This document shows, piece after piece, positions 45,021 through 55,200 of a stretch of DNA of 64,000 nt. A model generated the notes under the pieces. The model ran no database searches, was not told the DNA's origin, and worked only from the letters and a program-made list of their open reading frames with translations. Numbering within the stretch: the stretch's first letter is position 1; every line of letters begins with the position of its first letter. Source of the DNA: Nitrospirota bacterium (GTDB lineage Bacteria; Nitrospirota; Nitrospiria; Nitrospirales; UBA8639). The DNA is taken from NCBI GenBank assembly GCA_011088105.1, contig JAALKI010000006.1, positions 1 through 64,000 of the forward strand. Reading direction: 5' to 3'. Both the position numbers and the translations under genes were made by a program.

Positions 45021-46064
45021 ATGAGACTCATGGACCAACTTAAAAAGAGCACAGAAGCTTTCCTGCTTATCATAGTCATACACTTTAGTCTTGTCCTTGT
45101 CGCATGGGGAGAGCCAGCGATGATGAGTCCCCCTCCGGTGAGTGGTCGAACTGTTTCTCCGGAGACCATTGTTCCAGCTGATGTCCTAGCTCGTGTTCAA
45201 TGGTTTCGTGAAGAACTGGAAACCGTTCGGTTCGAGATGGGAAAGCCAAAGCAACCATATAGTACGCCAATGGCTACAGATGCCTTGCCGCATGAAGTGT
45301 ATTTTCAATCGGTCACGTTATTCATCAAGGCCGACCGTCTTGCGTTGGAGTTAACAGGGAGTACAGGGCTAAGACCTCGACCAATTGCCTCCTCAGACAT
45401 TCGTCCCTATCACAACTGGATGTTAGTCACGGCTGCTTACGATCGGCTAATGGTTATTAAGAACGAATTGGGAATTCTCGAGACGGTTTCTGAAAAAGTG
45501 CATCCGCCGTCAACGAAGCCAACCGAAGTCGGACGAGCCATCGTGCAAGCGAGTCGGCAGCTCAACTTGATGCTTCAGAGGCGCTTTTCTTCAAGTGATG
45601 TATTTCAGCAAATTTCGTGGGGTATTCAATATGCCGAAGCTTTGCTCGCTCGGTTTCCCGGTTCTATGCCTTCTTTTTCCTCCCCGTCCTTTGAACGAGG
45701 GAAGCACCCTGGTGAAGTCTTTCTTCGGTTGATCGAGTGCTTTGCCCGGGTGGAGGAAATTGCTCGCCTCTCGGGAATGACCGTTCTCCATCTAGATGAG
45801 AAAGCTGCAGGGGAAGCCGTACGCGATTTTGACGTCCATCCTAGCGACGTCTACGATCTGGCCACCCTTCTTGTCTCCGATCTGACTTATCTGTACGGAA
45901 AACTGAAAGACACTGTGCCCATTCCGTCAGTTCCTTTCCCTGGAAGAAAATTTCCTTCTCATGTCTACCAACAAGCCGGAGTTCTTTTGACGCAACTTCG
46001 CGAATTGGAGAAAAAAGTTAGCGCAAACCCCAATTGGATCTATCAAACGAAACTTCCCAAATAA
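45021..46064 (+). CDS. hypothetical exported protein, helical repeats
   Basis: This 347-residue protein has a hydrophobic N-terminus (STEAFLLIIVIHFSLVLVAWGEP) that acts as signal peptide. The remainder is mostly helical, with repeated RP-rich segments (for example PHEVYFQSVTLFIKADRLALEL and PGEVFLRLIECFARVEEIARL). These similar 'xEV(Y/F)...' units suggest at least three internal repeats. No family recognised. ATG 45021 is chosen for signal-peptide shape; the frame opens at 44970. Confidence 0.55.
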   Translation: MRLMDQLKKSTEAFLLIIVIHFSLVLVAWGEPAMMSPPPVSGRTVSPETIVPADVLARVQWFREELETVRFEMGKPKQPYSTPMATDALPHEVYFQSVTLFIKADRLALELTGSTGLRPRPIASSDIRPYHNWMLVTAAYDRLMVIKNELGILETVSEKVHPPSTKPTEVGRAIVQASRQLNLMLQRRFSSSDVFQQISWGIQYAEALLARFPGSMPSFSSPSFERGKHPGEVFLRLIECFARVEEIARLSGMTVLHLDEKAAGEAVRDFDVHPSDVYDLATLLVSDLTYLYGKLKDTVPIPSVPFPGRKFPSHVYQQAGVLLTQLRELEKKVSANPNWIYQTKLPK

Positions 46065-46095
46065 TGGCTGCTACTTGGTTATTAAGTTGAATGAT

Positions 46096-46384
46096 TCAGC
46101 GGTTCCTTTTTTCTATGAGAAGGGCTGCCGCCCTTTTGGCAACCTTGTCGGTAGCAGGTTGTTGGGAGACCTGCGCGGTAACAATCACTCCTTCAAGTAA
46201 GAGGGCAATTTCCTCGGCTAGTTTGTTAGAGTCTCGTTCCACAGCTTGTTGACAAAGTTCTTGAATATATCTATTCATCAGACGCTTGATTTGATGCAGA
46301 TAGGCTGAATTTAAGTATCTCTTTCGGAATATTCTCTGGTCACGTTGATAAACATACAGCCGTAGAAATCATCTTTTTTAAATC
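46096..46384 (-). pseudogene. TetR regulator remnant (copy A)
   Basis: The last ~95 codons of a TetR-type regulator align to the intact gene at 49977-50555. This copy has an in-frame TAA after SERDT, a frameshift just before RLMNRYIQELCQ, and no N-terminal half. The homology ends in the KK-DFYGCMF segment, where IS1 sequence begins, so an insertion cut the gene. Confidence 0.75.
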
Positions 46385-46830
46385 GGTATTGTTAAATATA
46401 GGATATATTTTCGTTCCCCGTTCCATTGTGCCATTAACCGCATGACCGAATACCGCAACATGGGTTTCGCTTTTGCTGAAACATTTCATTTTCCGACGGA
46501 AGCGTGCCAGAAAATGTCGAAACAAACAATTGTAGCCTTACACGGTGTATGTTTCGGTCTTGCATTGCCTGTGTTTCTCTGAGGGGACAAATTGCTTATA
46601 GGGTTCCCAAGAGTCGGTCATGACAGCCGCAATTATTGGACTCTCGATAGCCGCCCATAATCGTGCTTCGGTCACAACGCCTCGGGTGCCAGTGACAACA
46701 TAGAGGAAGCGGTTCCCAAGTTGATCAACAGTAATCCAGACCCAGCAATAGTTTTTATGCCCCACGTAGCTATGCAATTCATCGAGTTCGACGATCTGAG
46801 CGACTTCCTCCTTTTTTTACATGACAACGT
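46385..46830 (-). mobile_element. IS1-family transposase remnant
   Basis: The minus strand encodes an IS1 InsB-like C-terminal domain: ELDELHSYVGHK, WVWITVDQLGNRFLYVV, VMTDSWEPYKQFVP, and the final LARFRRKMKCFSKS. One in-frame TAA sits between ETYTV and GYNCLF. The N-terminal part is missing, and I cannot see terminal repeats. It is inserted into the TetR remnant. Confidence 0.75.
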
Positions 46831-47643
46831 ATTGGGATAGCACCGATATTCCTGGCCCCTCGTAGACACGGTCTTTGAGGCGTTGCTCAATGGTCTCAGA
46901 AGTATAAATAGACGCGTCATAGACAACCACAAGACTTTCATCGCCCGGTTGTAAAAAGGTCTGTTTGCCGAATTCTGTATACCGTGTGGCTCCGATGCTT
47001 ATGATGGCGTATTCTGGATAACTGGCCTGTCGAATCAGTTCTGCAATCGATTCTAGTGAACCTTCATCAATTTGAGCATTCATTCTCTCAATGATCCATT
47101 CTTGTAAGACCTCGTAAAATAGCTGTACCCCAGAACAGGACTATTAATTCCATAGGTATGGAATTGTTCCTCTCGCCTTAAGAAGGAAGCAACATGAAAT
47201 GGGTCCATGACCCCTCCGCATGTAAAGCGATCGATGTCAATCAGGGTTTGCGACAAGCCTTTCGAGTGGCATCCCCAGTTTTTCTTTTCACTAATTTTGT
47301 GCGCGCTTGTTTTTCTAATCGAGCAGTCATTAGCCGCAGCAAACTTCACTGGACGGAGGTCGTGGACTGTATGTTTCTGGTAGCCCAGCTGACAGATGAG
47401 GGCTATTTCGGGTTCTATTTGCACGTGGCTACCGTCGTGAGGGCAGGTAAGGTGTGTAGACGAAATCGGATAGGTGCTCAGAAACGAAGAGGTATATCCC
47501 GGGACATAAAAGGGAAACAACCCTTTTGGCTGATGGTTGTCAATGACTTGGATATGGACAAACTCCTGAGCTTCTCCTGCCTGTTCTAAATGTCCAGTGA
47601 AATTCCCAACCACTCCAAGCCCGATCATGCGTTGAAGATCCAT
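46817..47643 (-). pseudogene. DUF5718-type protein, frameshifted
   Basis: Two frames make one protein. The first (ATG 47643 after AAAGG) reads MIGLGVVGNFTGHLEQAGEAQ, ISEKKNWGCHSKG, then leaves the family pattern after GYSYF. The second continues with LQEWIIERMNAQ, ISIGATRYTEFGKQTFLQPGDES and VVVYDAS. The shift is at the run of four A (plus strand) at 47116-47119. The C-terminus ends at the IS1 junction. The family is widespread but functionally unknown. Confidence 0.65.
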
Positions 47644-47679
47644 GCGATACCTTTTGACGTGCTCTGTCTTTGCTGACAA

Positions 47680-48069
47680 CGTGTTCTTTGCTATTGTACC
47701 TCAGCTTCACGTGTTCATACAGCTCGGCGGGCAGACTGATGCTAAAAGATTACCGACTGTGAGAAGCACGGAGCTTCGTCACCGATGATCACAATACTCA
47801 CAATCATCAACCCGATGCAGCCACGTAGGTACTTCTGTGAGATGTTCCAGGATAGACTATTCTAGCAAATTTGATATGCAATGGCTGGCTATACTTCATC
47901 TTGTGATGGGTTGGCTTCTTGGATCCGTGGCACCCAATTCGTTAGGCTGCATCTCTCACCAAAAAGGAGACTGTAGGATTTTCTGGAAATCAAATCGTTT
48001 CTCTCATTGGGTATGTGAACAAAACAGTGATAGCATGTGACGCAACTATGACAGTCACAAAGTTTTAGG
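47680..48069. other. stretch without recognisable gene
   Basis: About 390 bases between the DUF5718 remnant and the rhodanese fragment. I find no open frame with protein-like content and no clear signal. Confidence 0.4.
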
Positions 48070-48159
48070 TCGCTTTTCCGTGTACATCAATCAAGACTAG
48101 GCCTTCTCGCCCTAGATTTTGTGCCAATGTTTCAGTGTCGATGAAATAGAGACTTGTCA
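48070..48159 (-). pseudogene. rhodanese-like 5' fragment
   Basis: The minus strand from ATG 48159 reads MTSLYFIDTETLAQNLG, then LVLIDV, the beginning of a rhodanese-like domain, and stops after about 30 codons. An open frame further upstream on the minus strand (48173 to about 48345, with APYVFTIYERSFPLN) may be the tail of another lost gene. Confidence 0.4.
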
Positions 48160-48345
48160 TACGTGTATCCTTTTATCCAAGGGTTGTGTGATTGGGGAGC
48201 GGCAGTTGTCCTTCAGGTGGACTTGCACATCCTCTGTGTGGCGTAATCGGTTGGGCGTCGAGAATCTCTGCCAAATTGGTATTTAACGGGAATGACCGCT
48301 CATAAATGGTAAAGACATAGGGGGCATTAGTCCGTAACTCATATT

Positions 48346-49171
48346 TTTCTAGCTTCGATAACTATTTCAAAGAATTAGAGTGTCGTGCTACGGATCGAAA
48401 TAACTTTCCTGTCACATTTAATGAAAATACGTTGTATCACTTTCAAGTAACCTTCAGTCCCAATCAGGCTGAAAAAGGGAAACGGCCTAAAGAGGCTGCT
48501 GTGTTTTTTGGATTTACTGGGAAATATCGAAAGGATTATACCCGGCCTCCTCAAGAGAAAGAGAGCATTGGCCCTGGTACATCAGGGATTGAACTCCTTG
48601 GACATCTCATGGAACTCACACCTGGTCCGCTCAAGAAATTTGTCAAAAACAACTCAATGCCCAAGTCAAAAAACTCTTTCAATATGAATTCACGGGAACG
48701 TTTCAAGAAATCTTCCGCGATGAAAAAACCAAGGGGGAAGTCTTTGCTTCTGGGATTGGCATTTCTCCCTCGAGCGCCTTAGAGGTGATTGATATTGCGT
48801 TGCGCACGTATGAAGATTTCAACACTATTATGCCTGTTCTGATTACTTTGCGGTTTGTGAAAGGCACCAAGGCTACGCTCGGATTCACCAAATATAAACC
48901 GACCTGCGTCATCGAACTAGATGGTTTAAACACTCAAAACATGCAGGAGTACGTCAACTTGGTATGGGAACTCGTTGAACAAGCCGGCATCCCTTTTACC
49001 ATGCATTGGGGGAAATTTAATGAACATTTGAATTCGAAGCGCATTAAAGCTATGTATGGTCCCAAGCGAACCCAATGGATTAAAAGTCGAGAGACGCTCT
49101 TGAGTGCTGAGGTTAGGCGGGTCTTTACGAATGATTTTTTGAAGCGAGTAGGGCTGTGCAATATAAATTGA
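48346..49171 (+). pseudogene. FAD-linked oxidase, C-terminal part, frameshifted
   Basis: The first frame (FKELECRATDRNNFPVTFNEN to VKNN) and the second (QLNAQVKKLFQYEF to the end at 49171, with RFVKGTKATLGFTKY and MHWGKFNEHLN) join across the A5 run at 48645-48649. Together they match the C-terminal half of aldonolactone/sugar-oxidase-type flavoproteins. The N-terminal FAD-binding half is missing, so the gene is dead even if the frameshift is an error. Confidence 0.65.
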
Positions 49172-49359
49172 GGACTCCCCGTTAAGAAAGTAGATGCTCA
49201 ACAATAGACAATAAGTGCTTCCTTTGCTTTCATAAACTTGGCCATGTGACGATCAAGCATGTTGAACAACTATTGAACCATCGTCCACGGGAGTATTGAC
49301 ACTCTCTTCCCCCGTACGAAGTCTTTCGCAAAGCCTGTGGTGCACTTCAGGATTGAATG

Positions 49360-49481
49360 TGGCCAGGTCTTTGCCGATATCATCGCGGTCATGAGCCAAA
49401 ACATTGCAGGCTTGAGCCATCAGATCTCGGATGCACTCAAGGCCCTTCCCCTCAAGAGAGTCCCGCCTTCCGCAATGTGAA
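49360..49481 (+). pseudogene. pqiC 3'-end remnant (copy B)
   Basis: It aligns with 43264-43385 of pqiC and keeps the stop codon: VFADIIAVMSQNIAGLSHQISDALK in this copy. Nothing of the rest of pqiC is present upstream, where the FAD-oxidase fragment ends. Confidence 0.7.
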
Positions 49482-49489
49482 GCTGGAAG

Positions 49490-49880
49490 AGAATGTGCAT
49501 AGCCCAGAGAGGGCTGCCTTTTGCTATGTGGATATGTTAATTGTTCGAAAATTTACGATGCGTCAACTGCAATGTGTCATTGTGTGCATGGCTTTTGTTG
49601 CCTTGACCACTTGTGCAGTTACGCAAGAAGCTCCGATTATTATGGAAGAGGCGTCTGTGTCTGCTACTTAGCCTTATGGAGAACGTGACCGTTTTTCAAA
49701 CGATCACCAGTTTCAGATGTGCGTTGGGAATATCAAGGCGTAGAGGGGCTCAACCATTGGGCCAATGCTCTATCCCTCATATATGACCGGTGAAGCAAGC
49801 AGGCAACAATCACCGATCAACGTTTGGTCAGAATGCTCGTCCAGTTTAACTACTTCGAGGACGAGACCTTCAGGAAGAGT
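49490..49880 (+). pseudogene. alpha-carbonic anhydrase remnant (copy B)
   Basis: The spacer after pqiC, the lipoprotein signal region (MRQLQCVIVCMAFVALTTC) and the QGVEG-HW ... QQSPIN segment of the 43461 gene are recognisable, followed directly by QNARP-type sequence from the C-terminus. About 530 bases between these motifs are deleted and there is a stop at 49671. It is a dead copy. Confidence 0.7.
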
Positions 49881-49976
49881 AGTTTCGCATAACTCAGATG
49901 CACCAGAAAGAGGTCCAGCAAAGGCTTTTCCGCTTTCATTGATTCAGAAGCAGATATTGAGAGATTTTGGCATTGG

Positions 49977-50555
49977 TCAACAGCTTCTTTTGTCTATGAG
50001 GATGGCTGCTACCCTTTTGGCAATCTTAGCCGCAGTGGGTTGTTGAGAAACTTGCGCAGTGACGATGGCCCCTTCGAGTAAGAGGGCAATTTCCTCGGCG
50101 AGTTTGTTAGGTTCCCGCGCCATGAACTTTTGACAAAGTTCTTGAATATACCCATTCATCAGCCGCTTGTATTCGATGCAGATATGTCGAATTGAAGCAT
50201 CATTTTTTGAATATTCTCCCGTCGCATTGATAAACATGCAGCCATAGAAATTTTCTTTTTTGAACCATTTTTCGGCGACATCAAAGATAGCCAGAAGGCG
50301 TGTCTTGGGTGTCCGGGCCTGCCTGTCAACTTGCCTCATAAATTCATTACGAAATCTGTCTGCATAGTGGTGTAACGTTGCCAGAATAAGTTCTTCTTTT
50401 GAGCGGAAATGCGTGTAGAGGGTCTTTTTCGTCACGCCAGACCGTTCTGCAATGGTGTCAATCCCTGTGGCATGAAAGCCATCCTTTGCAAATAGCTCGA
50501 TTGCGGTTTCGATCAATTGTGTTCTTTTCGAGGAAGCTTCAGATTTTTTTCTCAT
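49977..50555 (-). CDS. TetR/AcrR-family repressor
   Basis: This 192-residue regulator has an N-terminal helix-turn-helix (AIELFAKDGFHATGIDTIAERSGVTKKTLYTHF) and a C-terminal ligand-binding domain with a cysteine in NFYGCMFINA. The ATG at 50555 sits directly beside an operator (50558-50579), so it is probably autoregulated. It diverges from the YHS gene. The frame is open four codons further, to 50567. This is the intact member of the duplicated tetR pair. Confidence 0.9.
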   Translation of the reverse strand: MRKKSEASSKRTQLIETAIELFAKDGFHATGIDTIAERSGVTKKTLYTHFRSKEELILATLHHYADRFRNEFMRQVDRQARTPKTRLLAIFDVAEKWFKKENFYGCMFINATGEYSKNDASIRHICIEYKRLMNGYIQELCQKFMAREPNKLAEEIALLLEGAIVTAQVSQQPTAAKIAKRVAAILIDKRSC

Positions 50556-50557
50556 AT

Positions 50558-50579
50558 AAGTATACAAATTTGTTTACTT
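50558..50579. promoter_or_regulatory. TetR operator 1
   Basis: Palindrome AAGTATAC-AAATTT-GTTTACTT, with one mismatch between the arms, lies immediately upstream of the tetR start. It matches operator 2 at 50736-50757 in 20 of 22 positions. Confidence 0.75.
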
Positions 50580-50726
50580 AAATATCGTTGCTTGTTTTTC
50601 AGGATACTCAAAGAACGTTAGAGGAATGTAATATACATACTATTTTAAAATCAATAAAAATAGGGAAAATTCATTTTTTGAGGAAAGTGAAAAATAGTTG
50701 TAATGAAGACTCACTTCAGTTGACTA

Positions 50727-50756
50727 TTGCCTATAAAGTATACAGATTTGTATACT
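50727..50756 (+). promoter_or_regulatory. promoter of YHS gene
   Basis: TTGCCT (50727-50732), an 18-base spacer and TATACT (50751-50756) form a plausible sigma-70 promoter 36 bases before the YHS start codon. Operator 2 covers the -10 box and most of the spacer, which would allow repression by TetR. Confidence 0.5.
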
Positions 50757-50757
50757 T
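50736..50757. promoter_or_regulatory. TetR operator 2
   Basis: Perfect palindrome AAGTATAC-AGATTT-GTATACTT with 8-bp arms. It lies between the divergent tetR and YHS genes and overlaps the promoter of the latter. Confidence 0.8.
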
Positions 50758-50791
50758 ATAAAAACTGTTAACCTCAAAAAGGAGATTTATT

Positions 50792-51253
50792 ATGAAATTG
50801 ATGAACGTATCATGCATGCCAGCACTCGTCCTATTTCTGGCATTTGTCGCGACCCCGGCCTTTGGCCAGGATTACACTCAAAGTACACCAGGGATTAGTG
50901 GTTATGACCCTGTTGCGTACTTCACAGAGGGTGCCTCTCAACGTGGGAGCGGGTATCACGTGGCCGATTACAAGGGTGTTACGTATGCATTTGTGAGTGC
51001 AGAGACCAAAAAAATGTTCGAAGCCAATCCCGAAAAGTACATCCCCGCTTATGGGGGGTGGTGTGCCTATGGCATGGCGGTTGGCAAGAAGTTTGTTGCC
51101 GATCCAGAGGTGTGGAAAATCGTTGAAGGAAAGCTTTATCTGAATTTAGACAAAGGTATTCAAGGTAAGTGGAATCAGGATATCCCTGGCCATATCAAAA
51201 AGGGAGACGTGAATTGGGCTGAGATCAAGGACAAGGCCCCATCTGATTTATAA
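50792..51253 (+). CDS. exported YHS-domain protein
   Basis: This 153-residue protein has a signal peptide cut after about residue 25 (TPAFGQ) and a YHS domain (GYDPVAYFTEG, FVSAETKKMFEANPEKYIPAYGGWCAYGMA). YHS domains are often found with metal-handling proteins; this periplasmic subgroup has no proven role. RBS AAAGGAG precedes the ATG. A TetR repressor is encoded divergently and two operators lie in between, so it is likely induced by the ligand of that repressor. Confidence 0.88.
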   Translation: MKLMNVSCMPALVLFLAFVATPAFGQDYTQSTPGISGYDPVAYFTEGASQRGSGYHVADYKGVTYAFVSAETKKMFEANPEKYIPAYGGWCAYGMAVGKKFVADPEVWKIVEGKLYLNLDKGIQGKWNQDIPGHIKKGDVNWAEIKDKAPSDL

Positions 51254-51262
51254 TGCAAACAT

Positions 51263-51296
51263 AACAGGCCTGTGGTGCTTTGCCCACAGGCCTGTT
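51263..51296 (+). terminator. hairpin after YHS gene
   Basis: A perfect 13-bp stem (AACAGGCCTGTGG/CCACAGGCCTGTT) with an 8-base loop lies 10 bases after the YHS stop codon. No U-run follows, so it may be a weak or factor-dependent terminator or an mRNA-stabilising hairpin. Confidence 0.55.
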
Positions 51297-51941
51297 GGAT
51301 GACACAACAAAATTCTAGCAATCATGACGAGTCCTAAACATAGGACAAATGGTCTATTCAAAGTTTTTGTCTCTACTCAATTCATGCACTCGAATTGAAG
51401 ATTATACAAGCTCCATAGTTTCTCGTTGAGTTGATGCTTTTCCACAAATATATACAGTTCTTATTCCGTATCAATATGCCGCCGCCTATCTGAATGCTGT
51501 TTTGGATGTATTCTTGAGAGAACAGAATGAATCACAACTGAGAAAATTCAAAATACATAGATGACACGTATGAATCTTTTCTGCTTGGCGATGACTTTGT
51601 CGCTGGTGGGTCTTATGTATATGGAATTTTTGTGAGATATATGACAAATGATCTCTGGAGAAAAACTTAGTTAATGTAGCTCATTGGATGATGAAGCTAC
51701 GGAAGTTTGATTGACGGAACGTCATTTCAGGAGAGGTGATGATTAGCCGTAGGACGTGCTCTTCTCTAGGGTTGTCAATGCTGCGAGTTATGGTGGTAGT
51801 ATGGTGTTCGAGAAAGCCCTTTCTGTCATTTCCTAAGAATGATGAAGGGCAATTTGCTAGAGGAATCCCTAAACACGTCTTCAATGACGTGCCATCTTGG
51901 GCCAATGCACATTCCTCAACGATGACAGTTTCGTAAATTTC
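51297..51941. other. long intergenic region
   Basis: About 645 A/T-richer bases with no open frame that looks coding on either strand and no clear remnant. Possibly further gene debris. Confidence 0.45.
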
Positions 51942-52262
51942 ATGATCAAATTTTTTGTTTCTCCAGCGCTCGTAGAAGTGGAAATGCTCAAAGAAATGCT
52001 AGAGCATGATGGCATTCCATGTACTGTCAAAAATCAACGAGGGTCATCACTAGCTGGGGAAGTGCCCTTTGCCGAAGTATTTCCCGAACTATGGATTTTG
52101 AATGACAATGATCTTCCCAGGGCCCAAGAATTCTTGAAGAACTGGCGTGAAGCTCAACCGGCAGACGTGACGGCTTGGACCTGTTCGCGTTGTGGGGAAG
52201 TCCATGCCAAAGATTTTACGGCATGCTGGGAATGTGGGCATGATCGGCAAAATGCAACCTAA
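51942..52262 (+). CDS. DUF2007-type protein with C-terminal zinc ribbon
   Basis: This 106-residue protein has an N-terminal DUF2007 domain (alpha-beta, LVEVEMLKEMLEHDGIPCTV) and a C-terminal zinc ribbon with CSRCG near residue 85 and CWECG near residue 97. DUF2007 proteins are thought to bind small signals or nucleotides, without proof. ATG 51942 begins the conserved domain; the frame opens 15 codons earlier. It converges with the Aas-like gene. Confidence 0.8.
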   Translation: MIKFFVSPALVEVEMLKEMLEHDGIPCTVKNQRGSSLAGEVPFAEVFPELWILNDNDLPRAQEFLKNWREAQPADVTAWTCSRCGEVHAKDFTACWECGHDRQNAT

Positions 52263-52282
52263 CCCCAGGTTGACGCCTGATT

Positions 52283-55200
52283 CTAATGATTAGGGGTTGG
52301 TCTTAATGCTTCGATCGCGATGCGTTTGAGTGCGCGCAGGTCCAATTTGCCTGTTCCGAGCAACGGAATCTGTTCCACTTTGATAAACGCGTCTTTGCGA
52401 GGGATAAACAAATTTGGTAATCCACTAGCTGCGGCTTTTTCTATAAGATCTGGGATGCTTGTTTCATCCAATGTATGAAGCACTACGAGTTGTTCCCCTT
52501 TCTTTTCGTCCGGGATAGAGGTGACTGCCAGCACTTGTGTCTCTGCATTGGCTACTTGATGCAACACGTCTTCTACTTTCCCATGAGGGACCATTTCCCC
52601 GCCAATTTTGGCAAAACGGGAGAGGCGATCCATAATGGTGAGGAATCCGTCTTCATCGAGATTCGCCATGTCCCCGGTGATGTACCATCCCTCATGCATA
52701 GCCTTAGCGGTTAGGTCTTCACGGCCGAGGTACCCTTGCATGACATTTGGTCCCTTGACCAACAACATGCCGGCTTTCCCTACGGGAAGTTGTTCAAACG
52801 TATCGAGATCGACGACTCGCACGGATACACCGGGCAAGGGTTGCCCCACAGTGCCACGACGTGAAGCCGGTTGGTGAAATCCAGCAGCGCGAAAGTCTGG
52901 GCAGTTCACAGAAATCACGGGTGAACATTCGGTTACACCGTAGCCTTCAATAGGACGGATACCAAATTTATCCTCAAACGCTTGCGCGAGCCGGTCTGGT
53001 AGTTTTTCAGCGCCAGTCAACACAATGCGAACTGATCCGAATTGATCTGATGTGCAACGGCGCAGATAGAGTTGCAAAAAAGTGGGGGTTGCAATGAGTA
53101 TGGTCACCCGTTGCTTATGAATCAATGTCCCTATGGCACCGGCGTCCAATGGTGTTGGGTGATACACCACACCGACTCCATGATTAACCGCAAGCCAAAT
53201 AGTGGCTAAATACCCGAAGGAATGAAAAAATGGTAGGATCCCTAATAGCCGATCGTTGGGGCCTACGTGAAATACTTGCGCCACTCCCGCTACGTTGGAG
53301 TCCACACTGAAATGGCTGAGCATGACGCCTTTGGGTTCTCCGGTACTTCCGCTGTTGAAAATAATCGTTGCCAGGTCGTCCATCTGTGGTCGACAAGTTG
53401 ACCCTGCCATGCGTTCCAACATAGCAATGGGAGCAAAAAGAGCAAGGCACAACGCTTTAATTCGTTCTACGGTTCTGATGGATTTGCGAATCTCATCGAT
53501 CCAAAGAATCTTGATCCCTGTAGGCAGTTCAAGGTTTGCTTTCTCGACAAAGAGTTGACTGGTTACAATCGTATCGAGGTGGGCTTGTTTGGCTGCGGCC
53601 TCCATGCCACTTTGCCCTGTCGTGTAATTCAAATTGACGGTGGTCCGACCGGACAGTGTCGCCGCCAGATTGACCAAAACCCCACCGACGCTAGGTGGAA
53701 GCAAGATCCCTACGGTATGGTGGGTGCCCCAATGAGGACGAAACGCGCGAGCGAGGGCGATTGCGCCGATGAGCGATTCCATGCACGATACCTTCGGTCG
53801 GGTTATGTCTCCAAAAGCAAAGCGAAAAGGATGACAGCGAGCCGCTCGAACGAATGAATGGTGCAAGGGACGCCGATTGGGCTTTCGATAGGTCCATGCA
53901 GCTTCTCCCAATTCTTGCACAACCTGGCGAACTTCGGGCGCTGCCGTTGTTGACGGCATCGGCATACCATAGGAAATTGTGACGGGGTAGGGAAGGCGTT
54001 CAGGCCATTTCGTGATAAATCGATTGCCAATAAAACTAAAGATGCTGCCCCACACTCGATCGAGATGCACAGGAATGATAGGAGTTTCTCGACCTTTCAG
54101 AATACGTTCAAATCCCTGACGAAATGACAGCAGGTTTCCTGTCCGTGTGATTTGTCCCTCTGGAAAGAGACACACTAATTCACCGGCATCTAAACGGCGT
54201 CCAGCTTCACGAAGAGCATGCAGAATTTCTTTTGGTGATCCTTTTGATGAAATCGGAATGGCACCCATCGTTCGAGCGAGCCAGTTGAATAGAGGGTGCT
54301 CGTAATAGTGTTGATCGACAATGTAGCGAATGGGACGATCGACACTTGCCAGGAGTAACAACCCATCGATAAATGACACATGGTTGGGTAGCAGCAATGC
54401 TCCGTCATGTTCTGGTACATGATCCCGGCCGATGACCTGAAGCCGGTACAGGGTGTGAGTGATCAGGAAGAGCACCATTCGGACAAAGGTTTCGGGCATG
54501 AGCCGTAGGGCCCAGGTCGTTAACAGTGCTGTCGACACTCCCGAAGCCATGAGAATGCCACTGGCATTGAGACCTAGCTGAGAGAGTGCACCCGCGATTA
54601 ATGATCCTGCGATGACTCCGCTGAAGACAAAGGTATTGCTAAATGCAATAACGGCACCTCGTCGATCTTCAGGAGCGCGCCACTGGATTAATGAATTGAT
54701 GGGCACCACAATAAACCCACTCGACAATCCGAGCCAGGTCATGCCCACCAAAGTACCGAACAACCCGGGGCTGATCGTGCCAAGTAGAAAGAGGCCGAGG
54801 GTGAGTCCAATAGCTCCGAGCGGAATATGTCCGACTTCAACCTTCGAATGAGAAAGTTTGCCGGCTAAGACCGATCCAATCCCCACACCAATTCCAAACG
54901 TTGCCAATGGCAACCCGGACAAGGCGTCGGCCAACTGCAACACTGCCTTCGCGTATACGAGAATGTCTTGCCCAACGAGACTGGCGATTGTCCAGTATCC
55001 GATGTTGCCACAAATCCCTAACCGCAACACTCGATCGGCCTGAACTGCATTCCATGCCCCTTGGAGTGTAAAACGGAGTCCTCCTTCTTCCCGGGCGCGT
55101 GGCACCCTGGGTAGTTGCCAGGAAGCCCAGAGACCAATAACCGAGAACGCTAACAATCCAAGTCCTCCCAACCACGGAGAAGCCTCAGTAAACTGCAGCA

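Noticed and set aside
47194-47589. 131-codon open frame on the plus strand
   Set aside because: It is the reverse shadow of the DUF5718-type gene, whose family motifs are clear on the minus strand.
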